DNA of 64,000 bases, from contig CAJTPS010000001.1 in NCBI GenBank assembly GCA_910578555.1, forward strand, positions 267,438 through 331,437, written 5' to 3'. Source of the stretch: an uncultured Lachnospiraceae bacterium (lineage in GTDB: Bacteria > Bacillota > Clostridia > Lachnospirales > Lachnospiraceae). The notes under the pieces are model-generated. The model was not told where the DNA came from and ran no database searches. It was given only the letters and a program-made list of their open reading frames with translations. Shown piece by piece: positions 44,323-53,181 of this stretch. The position numbers were made by a program, and so were the translations under genes. Position 1 is the first letter of the stretch. Each line of letters opens with the position of its first letter.

Positions 44323-45006
44323 ATGAATTTATTGCAAGTCAACAAAATCTGTAAAACATACGGCAGCGGTGAGGCAGCCGTGCAGGCGCTTAAAAATGTC
44401 AGTTTCTCCGTGCCGAAGGGAGAATATGTGGCAATCGTAGGAGAGTCCGGTTCCGGCAAAAGTACGCTGCTCAATATGATCGGCGCGCTGGATACACCGA
44501 CATCAGGCAGGGTGCTGATCGACGGCAAAGATACTTTCGCCATGAAAGAGAGTGAACTTACCGTTTTCAGACGGAGAAATATCGGCTTTATCTTTCAGGC
44601 ATTCAATCTAATACCGGAATTGACGGTGGAGCAGAATATGATCTTTCCGATGCTATTAGACTATCAGAAGCCGGATAAGAAATATCTGGAGGAACTGTTA
44701 AGTGTCCTTAATCTGCGGGAACGCCGTGGACATCTGCCGAGCCAGTTGTCCGGCGGACAGCAGCAGAGGGTGGCGATCGGGCGTGCGCTGATCACAAGAC
44801 CGTCCCTGATCTTGGCGGATGAACCGACGGGTAATCTGGATTCCCAAAACAGCAGCGAGGTGATTGCGCTGCTAAAAGAAGCGTCGAAGAAATATGAGCA
44901 GACGATCATTATGATCACGCATAACCGTACGATCGCGCAGACAGCGGACAGGGTACTGTCGGTATCGGACGGTGTACTGACGGATCTGGGGAGGTGTTCG
45001 GAATGA
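44323..45006 (+). CDS. ABC transporter ATP-binding protein (MacB/LolD type)
   Basis: 227 residues. Walker [13 protein letters not shown] (about 47-58), Q-loop [15 protein letters not shown], signature [15 protein letters not shown] (about 143) and Walker [13 protein letters not shown]. This LolD-type signature is specific to ATPases that drive FtsX/MacB permeases. The stop overlaps the permease start (ATGA), indicating translational coupling. Confidence 0.94.
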   Translation: MNLLQVNKICKTYGSGEAAVQALKNVSFSVPKGEYVAIVGESGSGKSTLLNMIGALDTPTSGRVLIDGKDTFAMKESELTVFRRRNIGFIFQAFNLIPELTVEQNMIFPMLLDYQKPDKKYLEELLSVLNLRERRGHLPSQLSGGQQQRVAIGRALITRPSLILADEPTGNLDSQNSSEVIALLKEASKKYEQTIIMITHNRTIAQTADRVLSVSDGVLTDLGRCSE

Positions 45007-47408
45007 AAAATCGCGAGATGAAGAGTTACTTAAGCCTCATTCCGATTTCTGCGAAAGCCCACAGGAAACAGAATCGTCTGATTCTGCTGTGTATTATTTT
45101 TGCGGTGTTCCTCGTGACAACAGTCTTCTCTTATGCGGAAATTATGGTGGAAGGCGAGACGGCGTCTATGATGCGCAAACACGGAAGGCACCATATTGCC
45201 GTAAGCGGTATCTCGGAGGCACAGGCGGAGCAGATTGCAGGATTAGGCAGTGTAGAGTCGTCCGCGTGGTACCGCAGTTTCGGGGAAGATATCTACGAGG
45301 GATATGACATTAGCGGCATAAGGGTCATTCTGTACGGGACAGAGCAGGCATATGTCGATGAACTCAGAGATTATGAACAGGAAGGAATGTATCCGCAGAA
45401 CGATCAGGAGGTCATGCTCAATGAAATATCCAGAGAGCGGCTGGGAGTCCATACGGGTGATACGGTTATCATCCATACGCCGGCAGGAGACTTTACTTAT
45501 ACAGTAACCGGTTTCTGTGTGGATGAATATCAGCAGTATAATAATAAGTATGAAGGGGTCTGTGCCTATTTGAGTTTAGATGCACTTAACGATATATGTA
45601 AGAATAATGAAAAGAACGGCGTGGACGCGGCCGATACTGATTCTGATGATACTGCGAAAAGTGGCGGTGAGAACAGGGGATTGGAACATGCGGCATATTA
45701 TGTTCGTTTCGCGAAAGGGACAGATATTAAAGAACTGGTGAAAAATCTGAAGGTGCAGTATGGGGTTGATGACGCACAGATTGAGGAAAATCTCATTACC
45801 ATGGGAGCGGCGGGTGTAAGCAGTAATCTGTCCATGAACAGCATTTATCTGCTTGCCGCAATAGTTTTTATTATGATTCTGATTGCCGGTGTGTTGATGA
45901 TTTCGAGCTGTATGAACAGTATGGTCTCACAGCGGACGAAGTTTTTCGGGATGATGCGCTGCATCGGCGCCGGTAAAAAACAGGTGATGCATTTCGTTAG
46001 ACTGGAAGCGTTGAACTGGTGCAAGACGGCGATTCCTGCCGGACTTGTAATCAGCAGCGTTTTTACATGGGCTTTGTGCATGATCCTGCAGTACAAGGTG
46101 GGCGGTGAGTTCAGCGATTACTCGTACCGGTTTAGTGTGGTCGGGGTTGTGTCCGGCATTCTGGTCGGTGTGATATCGGTGCTTATGGCGGCACATGCAC
46201 CTGCGAGGCGGGCGGCCGGCGTTTCTCCCGTGGCGGCTGTGTCGGGCAATGCGGAAGCGGGGAAGAAGATTACACATGCGGCAAATACCCGTATTTTTAA
46301 GGTGGAGAGCGCGCTGGGCATTTACCATGCGACGGCGGTGAAGAAGAATCTGATTCTGATGAGTTTATCCTTTGCTTTTACGGTCACTTTGTTTCTGGTA
46401 TTTTTTGCAGGACTTGATTTATTTAAGCGGTTTACACCGTCCGAAAATGACCTGAATCCGGATATCAGCATCGGAGCGGTTGACAATACCAATTCTATGG
46501 ACAGGAGCATGAAGGAAGAGATTGCGAAGATACCCGGCGTGGAAGCGGTATTTGGCTGTATGATTTCCTATGATGTGCCGGCTGAGATCAACGGTGCATC
46601 CGGCAGTGTGGATCTGATTTCCTATGATGCGTTTATGTTTGACTGGACGAAGGGTGCTGTTGCCAGCGGTGATCTGGCAAAAGTGACGGGGGATACCAAT
46701 TATGTACTGACGATTTTTAACATGGACAGCCGTCTGGATACCGGTGACAAGATAAAGATCAAGGATACGGAACTGGAAGTTGCCTGCGTCGCTTCGGAAG
46801 GAATCGGAACGGAGAAGCGTCCTGCGATTGTCTGTACGGAGGAAACATATACGCGCCTTACCGGAGAGAGCAATTATATCATGCTGAACGCGCAGCTTGC
46901 GAAAGATGCCACTGGAGAAACAGTTGAAGCCATTCGCGAGGCAGCGGGCGAAAATATGCTTGTAGACAGGAGAGAGGACAATCAGGAGGTCAATTCCTCA
47001 TTCTGGGTGTTCCGGATTGCCGCATATGGGTTCTTGAGCATTATTGCGTTGATTACGGTGTTTAACATTATGAATAATATCTCCATGAGCGTCTCCGCGC
47101 GAATGAAGCAGTATGGCGCCATGCGCGCGGTGGGGATGAGTGTGGATCAGATGACGAAGATGATTGCCGCGGAGGCTGTGACCTATGCGGTGAGCGGGCT
47201 GATAATCGGGTATGTCGCAGGGCTGTACTTCCATCGGTTGTTTATGGTGAAGATCGTCTTTGCACATTTCGGCGGCTCATGGACAGTTCCGTTTAAACCG
47301 CTGGTGATTATTACGGCGATTGTTGCACTCTCCTGTGTGGCGGCAGTGCACACGCCGGCGAGACGGATACGGGAGATGGCGATTACGGAGACCATCAATG
47401 AGCTGTAA
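45003..47408 (+). CDS. FtsX/MacB-type ABC permease with two FtsX domains
   Basis: 801 residues from the ATG at 45003 behind GGGGAGGT; a GTG at 44994 is less likely. An N-terminal membrane helix (about 24-44) is followed by an outer domain (about 50-275), a three-helix FtsX block (about 285-410) and a further helix (about 455-475). A second outer domain (about 480-680) and a final FtsX block (about 685-790) follow, ending [17 protein letters not shown]. The first outer domain has an acidic insert ([17 protein letters not shown]). The family moves lipids, peptides or transmits force rather than importing nutrients. Likely target gene of the adjacent two-component system. Confidence 0.9.
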   Translation: MKNREMKSYLSLIPISAKAHRKQNRLILLCIIFAVFLVTTVFSYAEIMVEGETASMMRKHGRHHIAVSGISEAQAEQIAGLGSVESSAWYRSFGEDIYEGYDISGIRVILYGTEQAYVDELRDYEQEGMYPQNDQEVMLNEISRERLGVHTGDTVIIHTPAGDFTYTVTGFCVDEYQQYNNKYEGVCAYLSLDALNDICKNNEKNGVDAADTDSDDTAKSGGENRGLEHAAYYVRFAKGTDIKELVKNLKVQYGVDDAQIEENLITMGAAGVSSNLSMNSIYLLAAIVFIMILIAGVLMISSCMNSMVSQRTKFFGMMRCIGAGKKQVMHFVRLEALNWCKTAIPAGLVISSVFTWALCMILQYKVGGEFSDYSYRFSVVGVVSGILVGVISVLMAAHAPARRAAGVSPVAAVSGNAEAGKKITHAANTRIFKVESALGIYHATAVKKNLILMSLSFAFTVTLFLVFFAGLDLFKRFTPSENDLNPDISIGAVDNTNSMDRSMKEEIAKIPGVEAVFGCMISYDVPAEINGASGSVDLISYDAFMFDWTKGAVASGDLAKVTGDTNYVLTIFNMDSRLDTGDKIKIKDTELEVACVASEGIGTEKRPAIVCTEETYTRLTGESNYIMLNAQLAKDATGETVEAIREAAGENMLVDRREDNQEVNSSFWVFRIAAYGFLSIIALITVFNIMNNISMSVSARMKQYGAMRAVGMSVDQMTKMIAAEAVTYAVSGLIIGYVAGLYFHRLFMVKIVFAHFGGSWTVPFKPLVIITAIVALSCVAAVHTPARRIREMAITETINEL

Positions 47409-47434
47409 AAATAGATATTACAATTGATTACGTA

Positions 47435-47473
47435 AAAAGTGACCGTCCGTTTTACCTGGAGCGGTCACTTTTC
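47435..47473. terminator. Rho-independent terminator, usable from both strands
   Basis: AAAAGTGACCG (47435-47445) pairs perfectly with CGGTCACTTTT (47462-47472). The arms supply T-runs in both directions between the convergent exporter and hydrolase genes. Confidence 0.88.
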
Positions 47474-47519
47474 TATATATTAAAGGAAAAGAAGAAGCAG
47501 TTTCGGTTCAATCCTCTTT

Positions 47520-49421
47520 TTAGGGCAGATATGCCGCCATCGGCCCATAGTACATATTCGCATGGAAGGTGAAGGAACAGGATACCTGCAGCCAGCACAA
47601 AAGGATACCAGCTATGATACCGGGAATATACGGGTTATTGCAGCGTTTAAACAACCGGCGGATCAGGATGACAGCCACCGGAAATATCGGAATGGCATTG
47701 ATCGTATAGGTATATGTGTAGGTAGAGCCGAAAACAAAAGGCTTCACGCCGCTTTTCGCATAGAGATGGTAGCCGGCCAGAGTGATCACAAGAGCCGGCA
47801 GCATATTCATGACTGCAAAAAACAGATCGTTGACCCACTCCGGTTCTCCGGCGATCTTACAGTGGTAAGCGCTGTTGAGCGCGATGGATACGGCAATGCC
47901 AAAGAGCAGGTAGGCGGGAAGATAGGCAAAGAACACACCCAGATTTTTCACCGGAATGTTTTTGAGGCCCCACAGATAATAATGGTAATCCACGTCAAAT
48001 ATATTGTTTGCAGCCGCCACGAGCAGGAACACCGACGCGCAGGCGATCAAAGAAACCAGTATGCTTTTGAAAAGTCTGCCGGCCGGAATCTTCAGTCCCC
48101 AGCTTGTCATGGAATCCCCGTTCTTCTTTCCGTACAGCGCATAAGATACAAAAGAAGTGATCAACATAAAAGTACCGTTAAGCAGTGCCCAGAGGGCATA
48201 AATATTCGAGGGCTGCTGAGCGAAAACAGTGGAGCAGCAATAGCCGAATCCCAGCCTGAAGATTATGCTGATACTGCAGAAGGCAAATGCGCAGTTCGCG
48301 GCTGTCAGTACCCAGAACCATCGCCTGCCTGCCTTATCGGGAGCCGGACGCAGCACTGCTGTCTCACCTTCCTGCAGACAGGCAAAAAAACGGATGCGCG
48401 TAAGACATCCCAGAACGAATACACAGCACATAAGAACGCCTGAGAGTCCGAGCAGATTGCTGATCGTCAGAAGCGCAAAGCGCTGATTCTGACCTACGAT
48501 GTAGTTGGGCGCTTTGAAACAGTCCTGGAAAAAGTCACATACCGCGGCAAGGGCATTGGAGCCGCCCTGGGGTTTTGCATGTATTTCCTCGGCGGAATTG
48601 ACCCGGCGCAGAGCCTGGACACCATCTATATCAGCAACATAACTGTGTCCGGGAAACACACGGTCACCTTCAAAAGCGGAAGGAGCCTGTCCGAAGGCAA
48701 ACAGAGATTTCGCACTGTCAGAGCTAAGCCATTTCTGTACATTCATAGTCTGTCCTTCGGCATCGATTCCCCGGAAGTAGACATGATCATATACGGTGTA
48801 ATAAACTCCGAAGTCTCTGGAACCGTAAATATCTGTCCACGCTCCTGTTTCATCCATAAATACAGGATCGGAAGATATCAGATAAATCGCGGAAATCATC
48901 TGACTGTCTGCCTGGTTGTCTATTCTGACGCAGTTGTTCGCCGCCTGTCCGCCCGCGGAGTGCCCCGCGACACCGATCTGGGACTTGTCTACATAATCTA
49001 AAGTTCCGGCGTATCTCACTGCCGCATAGGAACCATATGCTTCGTTTACCTCGGCCGGCGCAAAGTAGACTTCCGGTCCCGTCACGTCGGAATCCCCGTG
49101 ATTGAGCATATCGGGCAGGACAACGACGAAACCTCTGCGCGCAAGTTCCAGCCCGTACTGGGAATAGCTCTCTTTGTTGACGGTCAGTCCATGGGTAAGA
49201 ATCACTGCAGGAGCCGGATTCTGTGCCGTAGCGGAGTTCGGTTTAAAAATCCGTGCCGCTATCCGGTTTCCGCTTTGGGTAGTTAAGCTTACCGTAGAAA
49301 TACTGATTTTTCCAAAGTCGCGAAGAATGACACCGGATAATGTGGTAAAGAACAGGGTAAAGATAAGAGAAAACACAAGTGCTTTTTGAGGGGTGACCCT
49401 CTTTTGTTTTTTTGCTTCCAT
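47520..49421 (-). CDS. Alpha/beta hydrolase fused to a polytopic membrane domain
   Basis: 633 residues. One N-terminal helix (about 14-34) is followed by an outward-facing alpha/beta hydrolase domain (about 45-310) with the nucleophile elbow Ser155 in VAGHSAGGQA, an ILTHG oxyanion segment near 74 and a likely Asp/His pair later (PGHSYVADIDG). About seven hydrophobic helices fill 320-633. AAAGGAGGT precedes the ATG. It is divergent from an AraC regulator that probably controls it. Substrate unknown; lipid or ester hydrolysis near the membrane is possible. Confidence 0.8.
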   Translation of the reverse strand: MEAKKQKRVTPQKALVFSLIFTLFFTTLSGVILRDFGKISISTVSLTTQSGNRIAARIFKPNSATAQNPAPAVILTHGLTVNKESYSQYGLELARRGFVVVLPDMLNHGDSDVTGPEVYFAPAEVNEAYGSYAAVRYAGTLDYVDKSQIGVAGHSAGGQAANNCVRIDNQADSQMISAIYLISSDPVFMDETGAWTDIYGSRDFGVYYTVYDHVYFRGIDAEGQTMNVQKWLSSDSAKSLFAFGQAPSAFEGDRVFPGHSYVADIDGVQALRRVNSAEEIHAKPQGGSNALAAVCDFFQDCFKAPNYIVGQNQRFALLTISNLLGLSGVLMCCVFVLGCLTRIRFFACLQEGETAVLRPAPDKAGRRWFWVLTAANCAFAFCSISIIFRLGFGYCCSTVFAQQPSNIYALWALLNGTFMLITSFVSYALYGKKNGDSMTSWGLKIPAGRLFKSILVSLIACASVFLLVAAANNIFDVDYHYYLWGLKNIPVKNLGVFFAYLPAYLLFGIAVSIALNSAYHCKIAGEPEWVNDLFFAVMNMLPALVITLAGYHLYAKSGVKPFVFGSTYTYTYTINAIPIFPVAVILIRRLFKRCNNPYIPGIIAGILLCWLQVSCSFTFHANMYYGPMAAYLP

Positions 49422-49528
49422 AATAAAATACCTCCTTTGTAAGAATGATTATAGACAATTGATAAAGAGGCTCATATACATATTCGGACATCATGCAGAC
49501 AAAAAGCGACATCATGTTGTCTGTGCTG

Positions 49529-49557
49529 TTGATCACGATACAAATAAAATATATAAT
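49529..49557 (+). promoter_or_regulatory. Consensus-like promoter of the AraC regulator gene
   Basis: TTGATC (49529-49534), 17-bp spacer, TATAAT (49552-49557), in the gap shared with the divergent hydrolase gene. Confidence 0.65.
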
Positions 49558-49627
49558 GACGGTAAATTTTTTAAGGAGAATTTTTCATAATAGTAGTATT
49601 GAATGTTTAGAATCAAAGGAGACAGGC

Positions 49628-50497
49628 ATGGAGAAAAATGCATATCTCATTTCAGAAATCATTTGTGAAGGATCTGAAAAGGTTACGGTTTCTTCCGGGG
49701 GATATTACCGGTTTATTCTCACAAAAACAGGCAGTTTTGTATGCAGCTGCAAAGGGGAGCAACTCCGCTGCGGCGCTCACGAGTTTCTGATGCTCAAACC
49801 GGGAACTTCGCTGGTACTGAGCAGCACGTCAGGTACTTTTCCGCTGGAACTGCTTTCCATACAGTTTTCCGACAGGCTCTTACAGGAACTTTCCAGTGAG
49901 GAAATGAACTTTATGGAACATTTTGCGGCGATGCCGTCGGAATGTATATCAGTTACCGCCGAAAACAGTCTGATGATGATCACCAGGAATCTGATTGCGG
50001 ATCTGGCAAAACAGGAAAAGGTGCCGGAACTCGGTGATTCCATCTACAGATTCGGACTGCTTTCTCTGATTGCTGTTTTTCTTGCACGGGCTTTCCGGAA
50101 GACGGGGAAAGACAGGAAAAAAGAGCCGGAGATGAAGGAAATGCTGTTAGATTCGCTTATGTTCTACATCAAAGAGCACATTACGGAAGAAATCCCGCTG
50201 GCACGGCTGGAGCGGGAATTTAATATCAGCCGGAGGCATATCCTGCGAGAGTTTAAGAAAGGAACAGGCCAGACCGTGCACAGCTATATCATCAAAACGA
50301 AGCTTGCGCTCTGCGCCAGATATATCGCAGAGGGGATGCCGATCAGCCACGTTTATACCAAAGCCGGTTTTGGCGGATACAATCATTTTTTCCGTGCCTT
50401 TAAGAAAGAATTTCAAATGACGCCGGGGGAGTATTACCAGATCTGCTGTCAGGAAAGGTCAGACTGCGGCTGTCAGCATGGAGAGCAGGAACCGTGA
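49628..50497 (+). CDS. AraC family transcriptional regulator
   Basis: 289 residues from the ATG at 49628, behind AAAGGAG; the frame extends 45 codons upstream without support. The N-terminal cupin-like domain (about 15-100) lacks the usual HxH metal pattern. A C-terminal AraC HTH pair (about 185-280) has RLEREFNISRRHILREFKKGTGQ and the second helix in HVYTKAGFGGYNHFFRAFKKE. Divergent to the membrane hydrolase gene and convergent with the dehydrogenase gene; the hydrolase is the more likely target. Confidence 0.87.
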   Translation: MEKNAYLISEIICEGSEKVTVSSGGYYRFILTKTGSFVCSCKGEQLRCGAHEFLMLKPGTSLVLSSTSGTFPLELLSIQFSDRLLQELSSEEMNFMEHFAAMPSECISVTAENSLMMITRNLIADLAKQEKVPELGDSIYRFGLLSLIAVFLARAFRKTGKDRKKEPEMKEMLLDSLMFYIKEHITEEIPLARLEREFNISRRHILREFKKGTGQTVHSYIIKTKLALCARYIAEGMPISHVYTKAGFGGYNHFFRAFKKEFQMTPGEYYQICCQERSDCGCQHGEQEP

Positions 50498-50548
50498 GCA
50501 GCAGAGTGCAGGATTTCCCCGGCATCGTTATCACCGGTTTCCGGCGCT

Positions 50549-51631
50549 TCATTTGCTTTTCACATATTCATGCAGTGGTTTTACGAGATAATGGTTTAAC
50601 GGCATTTTCTCGGTGGTAATATATCCGGGCGGTGCGTCGATCAACATCGGTATGCGGTTGGTCAGTGTCGCACAGGTCAGTTCCACTGTTGCCGGGCGGT
50701 TGACCACTAATGTTGTATCCGGTTCGCCTTCCAGCGTCCACTCATTGCGGTCCATATCTTCCGGGCCGTATACATAGCCAAGACACCTGGTTTCCAACGT
50801 GATGCCTTCCCTGGTCTGCGTCGTTACGACTGCGGACATTCCGGTGGCATTTCCCGCTTTGATCGTCATGCCGAGGGTGTCTGATTTCAAGTCGTCCTTA
50901 TGGGTGATCGGAATACATTTCTGTGTCTGTGAAACGATATGCAGACCAAGCTGACTGCAGAGCCAGCCGTTCTGGTTCCACATATAAGAAGGCTCGATCA
51001 CGCCGTCCGCAATCAGTCTGGCTGTTTCCTCGCAGGACAGGTCATTATATTTACCGATCTGTTTTTCAAATTCATCAATTGAAAGTCCAGCGCCGTGTCC
51101 CTCCGCCAGCGCGATGCCATAGTCTTCTACGTTATAGCTGCTGCTGCCCTTAATCTTCTTTAAGGTATGGATGGAACCGGCGAGCGTTGTGATGAGAGAA
51201 CCCCAGAACATATCCGGATAGCCGCTGCCACAGAGCGTGCAGTTGTTTGCCCTGGCAAGCGTATCCAGTTCTTTCGTAATTTCGTAGGATGAGTTCCAGG
51301 GATACAGGGATTCTTCACAGGTGGAAATCGCATTTACGCCGTTCTTCGCACAGACAGTAAATGCTTCTTTTACGTCTATCATGGTGGAGCGCGTGGCGAT
51401 GATGCAGACGTCCGGTTTTAATTCACACAGGGCTGTGTCGGCCTCTGCGGCATCGGAAACTTTGATGCCGACAGTGCCGGTTCTCATAATATCTCCGATG
51501 TCCCTGCCGATTACTGCCGGATTTACGTCAAATGCCGCGACCAGTTCAGCGCCTTTTTCCAATACATACCGCATCAGATATACGCTCATTTTGCCGCATC
51601 CGTATTGTGCGATGCGTATCTTTCTTTCCAT
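50549..51631 (-). CDS. NAD(P)-dependent dehydrogenase, 2,4-diaminopentanoate dehydrogenase-like
   Basis: 360 residues with an N-terminal Rossmann fold (RIAQYGCGKMSVYLMRYV, about 5-22). The C-terminal catalytic domain resembles the dihydrodipicolinate reductase/amine dehydrogenase family. That family includes 2,4-diaminopentanoate dehydrogenase of clostridial ornithine fermentation. The neighbouring ornithine genes (oraS, oraE, ortA, ortB) are absent here, so the substrate may differ. AGGAGGTATT precedes the ATG. It is transcribed alone. Confidence 0.72.
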   Translation of the reverse strand: MERKIRIAQYGCGKMSVYLMRYVLEKGAELVAAFDVNPAVIGRDIGDIMRTGTVGIKVSDAAEADTALCELKPDVCIIATRSTMIDVKEAFTVCAKNGVNAISTCEESLYPWNSSYEITKELDTLARANNCTLCGSGYPDMFWGSLITTLAGSIHTLKKIKGSSSYNVEDYGIALAEGHGAGLSIDEFEKQIGKYNDLSCEETARLIADGVIEPSYMWNQNGWLCSQLGLHIVSQTQKCIPITHKDDLKSDTLGMTIKAGNATGMSAVVTTQTREGITLETRCLGYVYGPEDMDRNEWTLEGEPDTTLVVNRPATVELTCATLTNRIPMLIDAPPGYITTEKMPLNHYLVKPLHEYVKSK

Positions 51632-51724
51632 TGAAAATACCTCCTATCTCAATATTTGAAAACAGATTTGTATCGATTACATGCTGCTACGGATAGGATG
51701 TGTTTCGGGGGATAACTTTATACC

Positions 51725-52159
51725 TTATTGCGTTTCATTTGTATTATGCTTATTTAGGGACAAAATCCAAAATAGAAATGTCAATCCCAATAATATCCAT
51801 GGAATAGCACCGTTAAGAAATTCTATGACAGGATTACCTTCATAAATATTGCCAAGTGCAAGGATAACAGCACCTGCTGCTATGGAAATCCATGCATATA
51901 GTATAATTTTCTTCTCGGTTCTGCGTGTTTGGGCATCCTTTTCAATTTTTTCTATCATAGCGCTGTCTCCTTTCAGCAATTCATCCAGACTTATTTTGTA
52001 GAGTTCGCTCATTCGAATCACACTTATAATATCCGGCAATGATTTCCTGTTTTCCCAGTTTGAAACAGTTTGTCTGGAAACCATCAGACTTTCTGCTGCC
52101 TGTGCCTGTGTAAGTTTATTCTCTTCACGGGCAGTTTTAATTTTATCTCCGATATTCAT
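51725..52159 (-). CDS. XRE-family regulator with two membrane helices
   Basis: 144 residues. The N-terminal HTH (about 5-60, LTQAQAAESLMVSRQTVSNWENRKSLPD) is followed by two hydrophobic helices (about 86-106 and 116-138), so the regulator is membrane-tethered. GGAGGCTAGCC precedes the ATG. This architecture is common in Firmicutes and often senses membrane or peptide signals. No operon partner: the adjacent gene on the same strand is 93 bp further on and unrelated. Confidence 0.85.
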   Translation of the reverse strand: MNIGDKIKTAREENKLTQAQAAESLMVSRQTVSNWENRKSLPDIISVIRMSELYKISLDELLKGDSAMIEKIEKDAQTRRTEKKIILYAWISIAAGAVILALGNIYEGNPVIEFLNGAIPWILLGLTFLFWILSLNKHNTNETQ

Positions 52160-52550
52160 GGCTAGCCTCCTTCGACTATGAGTTTAGCAAATCAGGAAAT
52201 ATTTTTCTATCAAAAGTCTTTTGCATAAGAGGAAAACGAGGGTCAAAGTTCTTTTACATTGTAATATATGGAACGAACAGAAATGTGCTGCAGCAGGTCT
52301 GTATCAGTGATATTGTGTATGTGGAGGGGCACTTGTGGAATATTGTCTTACATATGGTAGTAATGAAATAGAACGGTTGGTGTGGAGAATAAAATAGGAA
52401 ATGTAACAGGGCATAGGTGCAGGAGAGGCATCTATGCCTTAATTGTACTATAATAAAATTCTTGCTCTTCCCAAATATGTGATTGTGCAATAATATGGGT
52501 AAGAGTATAATGAATACAAAAATTAATTGTCAGAATTTTATGGAGGAACG
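52160..52550 (+). promoter_or_regulatory. 391-bp gene-free gap with a promoter for the following pseudogene
   Basis: TTGTGC (52483-52488), 17-bp spacer, TATAAT (52506-52511), 40 bp before the ATG at 52551. The rest of the gap is AT-rich with no ORF backed by a ribosome site. A 78-codon frame on the minus strand (52254-52490) is not supported. Confidence 0.55.
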
Positions 52551-53136
52551 ATGGGGAATTATTTAAATCCTGGCAACAGCGGCTTCGCCGGAATCAGAAA
52601 TGATATTTATATTGACAAGTCAGGATTGATCAACCAGACGATTGACACACCGAGGCGTATGACCTGTGTCAGCAGACCCCGTCGTTTCGGGAAATCATTT
52701 GCGGCGCAGATGCTGTGTGCCTATTATGACAGGACATGTGATTCAGCCGGACTGTTTGACGGTCTGGAGATTGCCGGTGATGCGCAGTTCCATAACTATT
52801 TAAACCGATATGATGTGATATATCTGGATATGACAGGAGTGATTGGAGAAACATCCATTGAGGATATGATACCGTATATACAAAGGAATGTGACACGGGA
52901 GCTGACGGAGCTGTATCCGGAGCTGAAGACGGTCGAAGGATTTACGGCGACGTTGGCCAATGCAGCGGCGGTAGCGGGCAATAAATTTATTATGATCATT
53001 GATGAGTGGGCCGTGCCAATCAGAGAGGCAAAATTACGGAAGTGATATTTTGCTGGTGGGGATCAGCTATGACAGGGAGGCACCGGCAGGGAAAAGAAAA
53101 CATCAATGCAGAATAGAGAAATACAGGGAACCGTAG
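52551..53136 (+). pseudogene. AAA-ATPase-like gene with a large internal deletion
   Basis: The intact start (ATG 52551 behind GGAGGAACG) encodes about 160 residues of the AAA-ATPase-like/PD-(D/E)XK family: YIDKSGLI, the P-loop-like SRPRRFGKSF and the acidic FIMIIDEW. It then goes off the family pattern (WAVPIREAKLRK) and stops at 53045. Immediately after, in another frame from 53044 to 53136, the DNA encodes ILLVGISYDREAPAGKRKHQCRIEKY. That is the usual C-terminal end of the same family. Roughly 350 codons are missing between them. The gene is therefore a deletion remnant, although its promoter and start survive. Confidence 0.8.
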
Positions 53137-53181
53137 TCGGTATGAGAGGCATAGATTTATACGAATGAGGGAAAGCGTAAC

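Noticed and set aside
47562..48443. 293-codon frame antisense to the membrane hydrolase
   Set aside because: It mirrors the membrane-helix codons of the real gene, has no hydrophobic pattern or ribosome site, and matches nothing recognisable.
52254..52490. 78-codon minus-strand frame in the gap before the AAA-like remnant
   Set aside because: No ribosome site; it lies in AT-rich DNA containing the plus-strand promoter.
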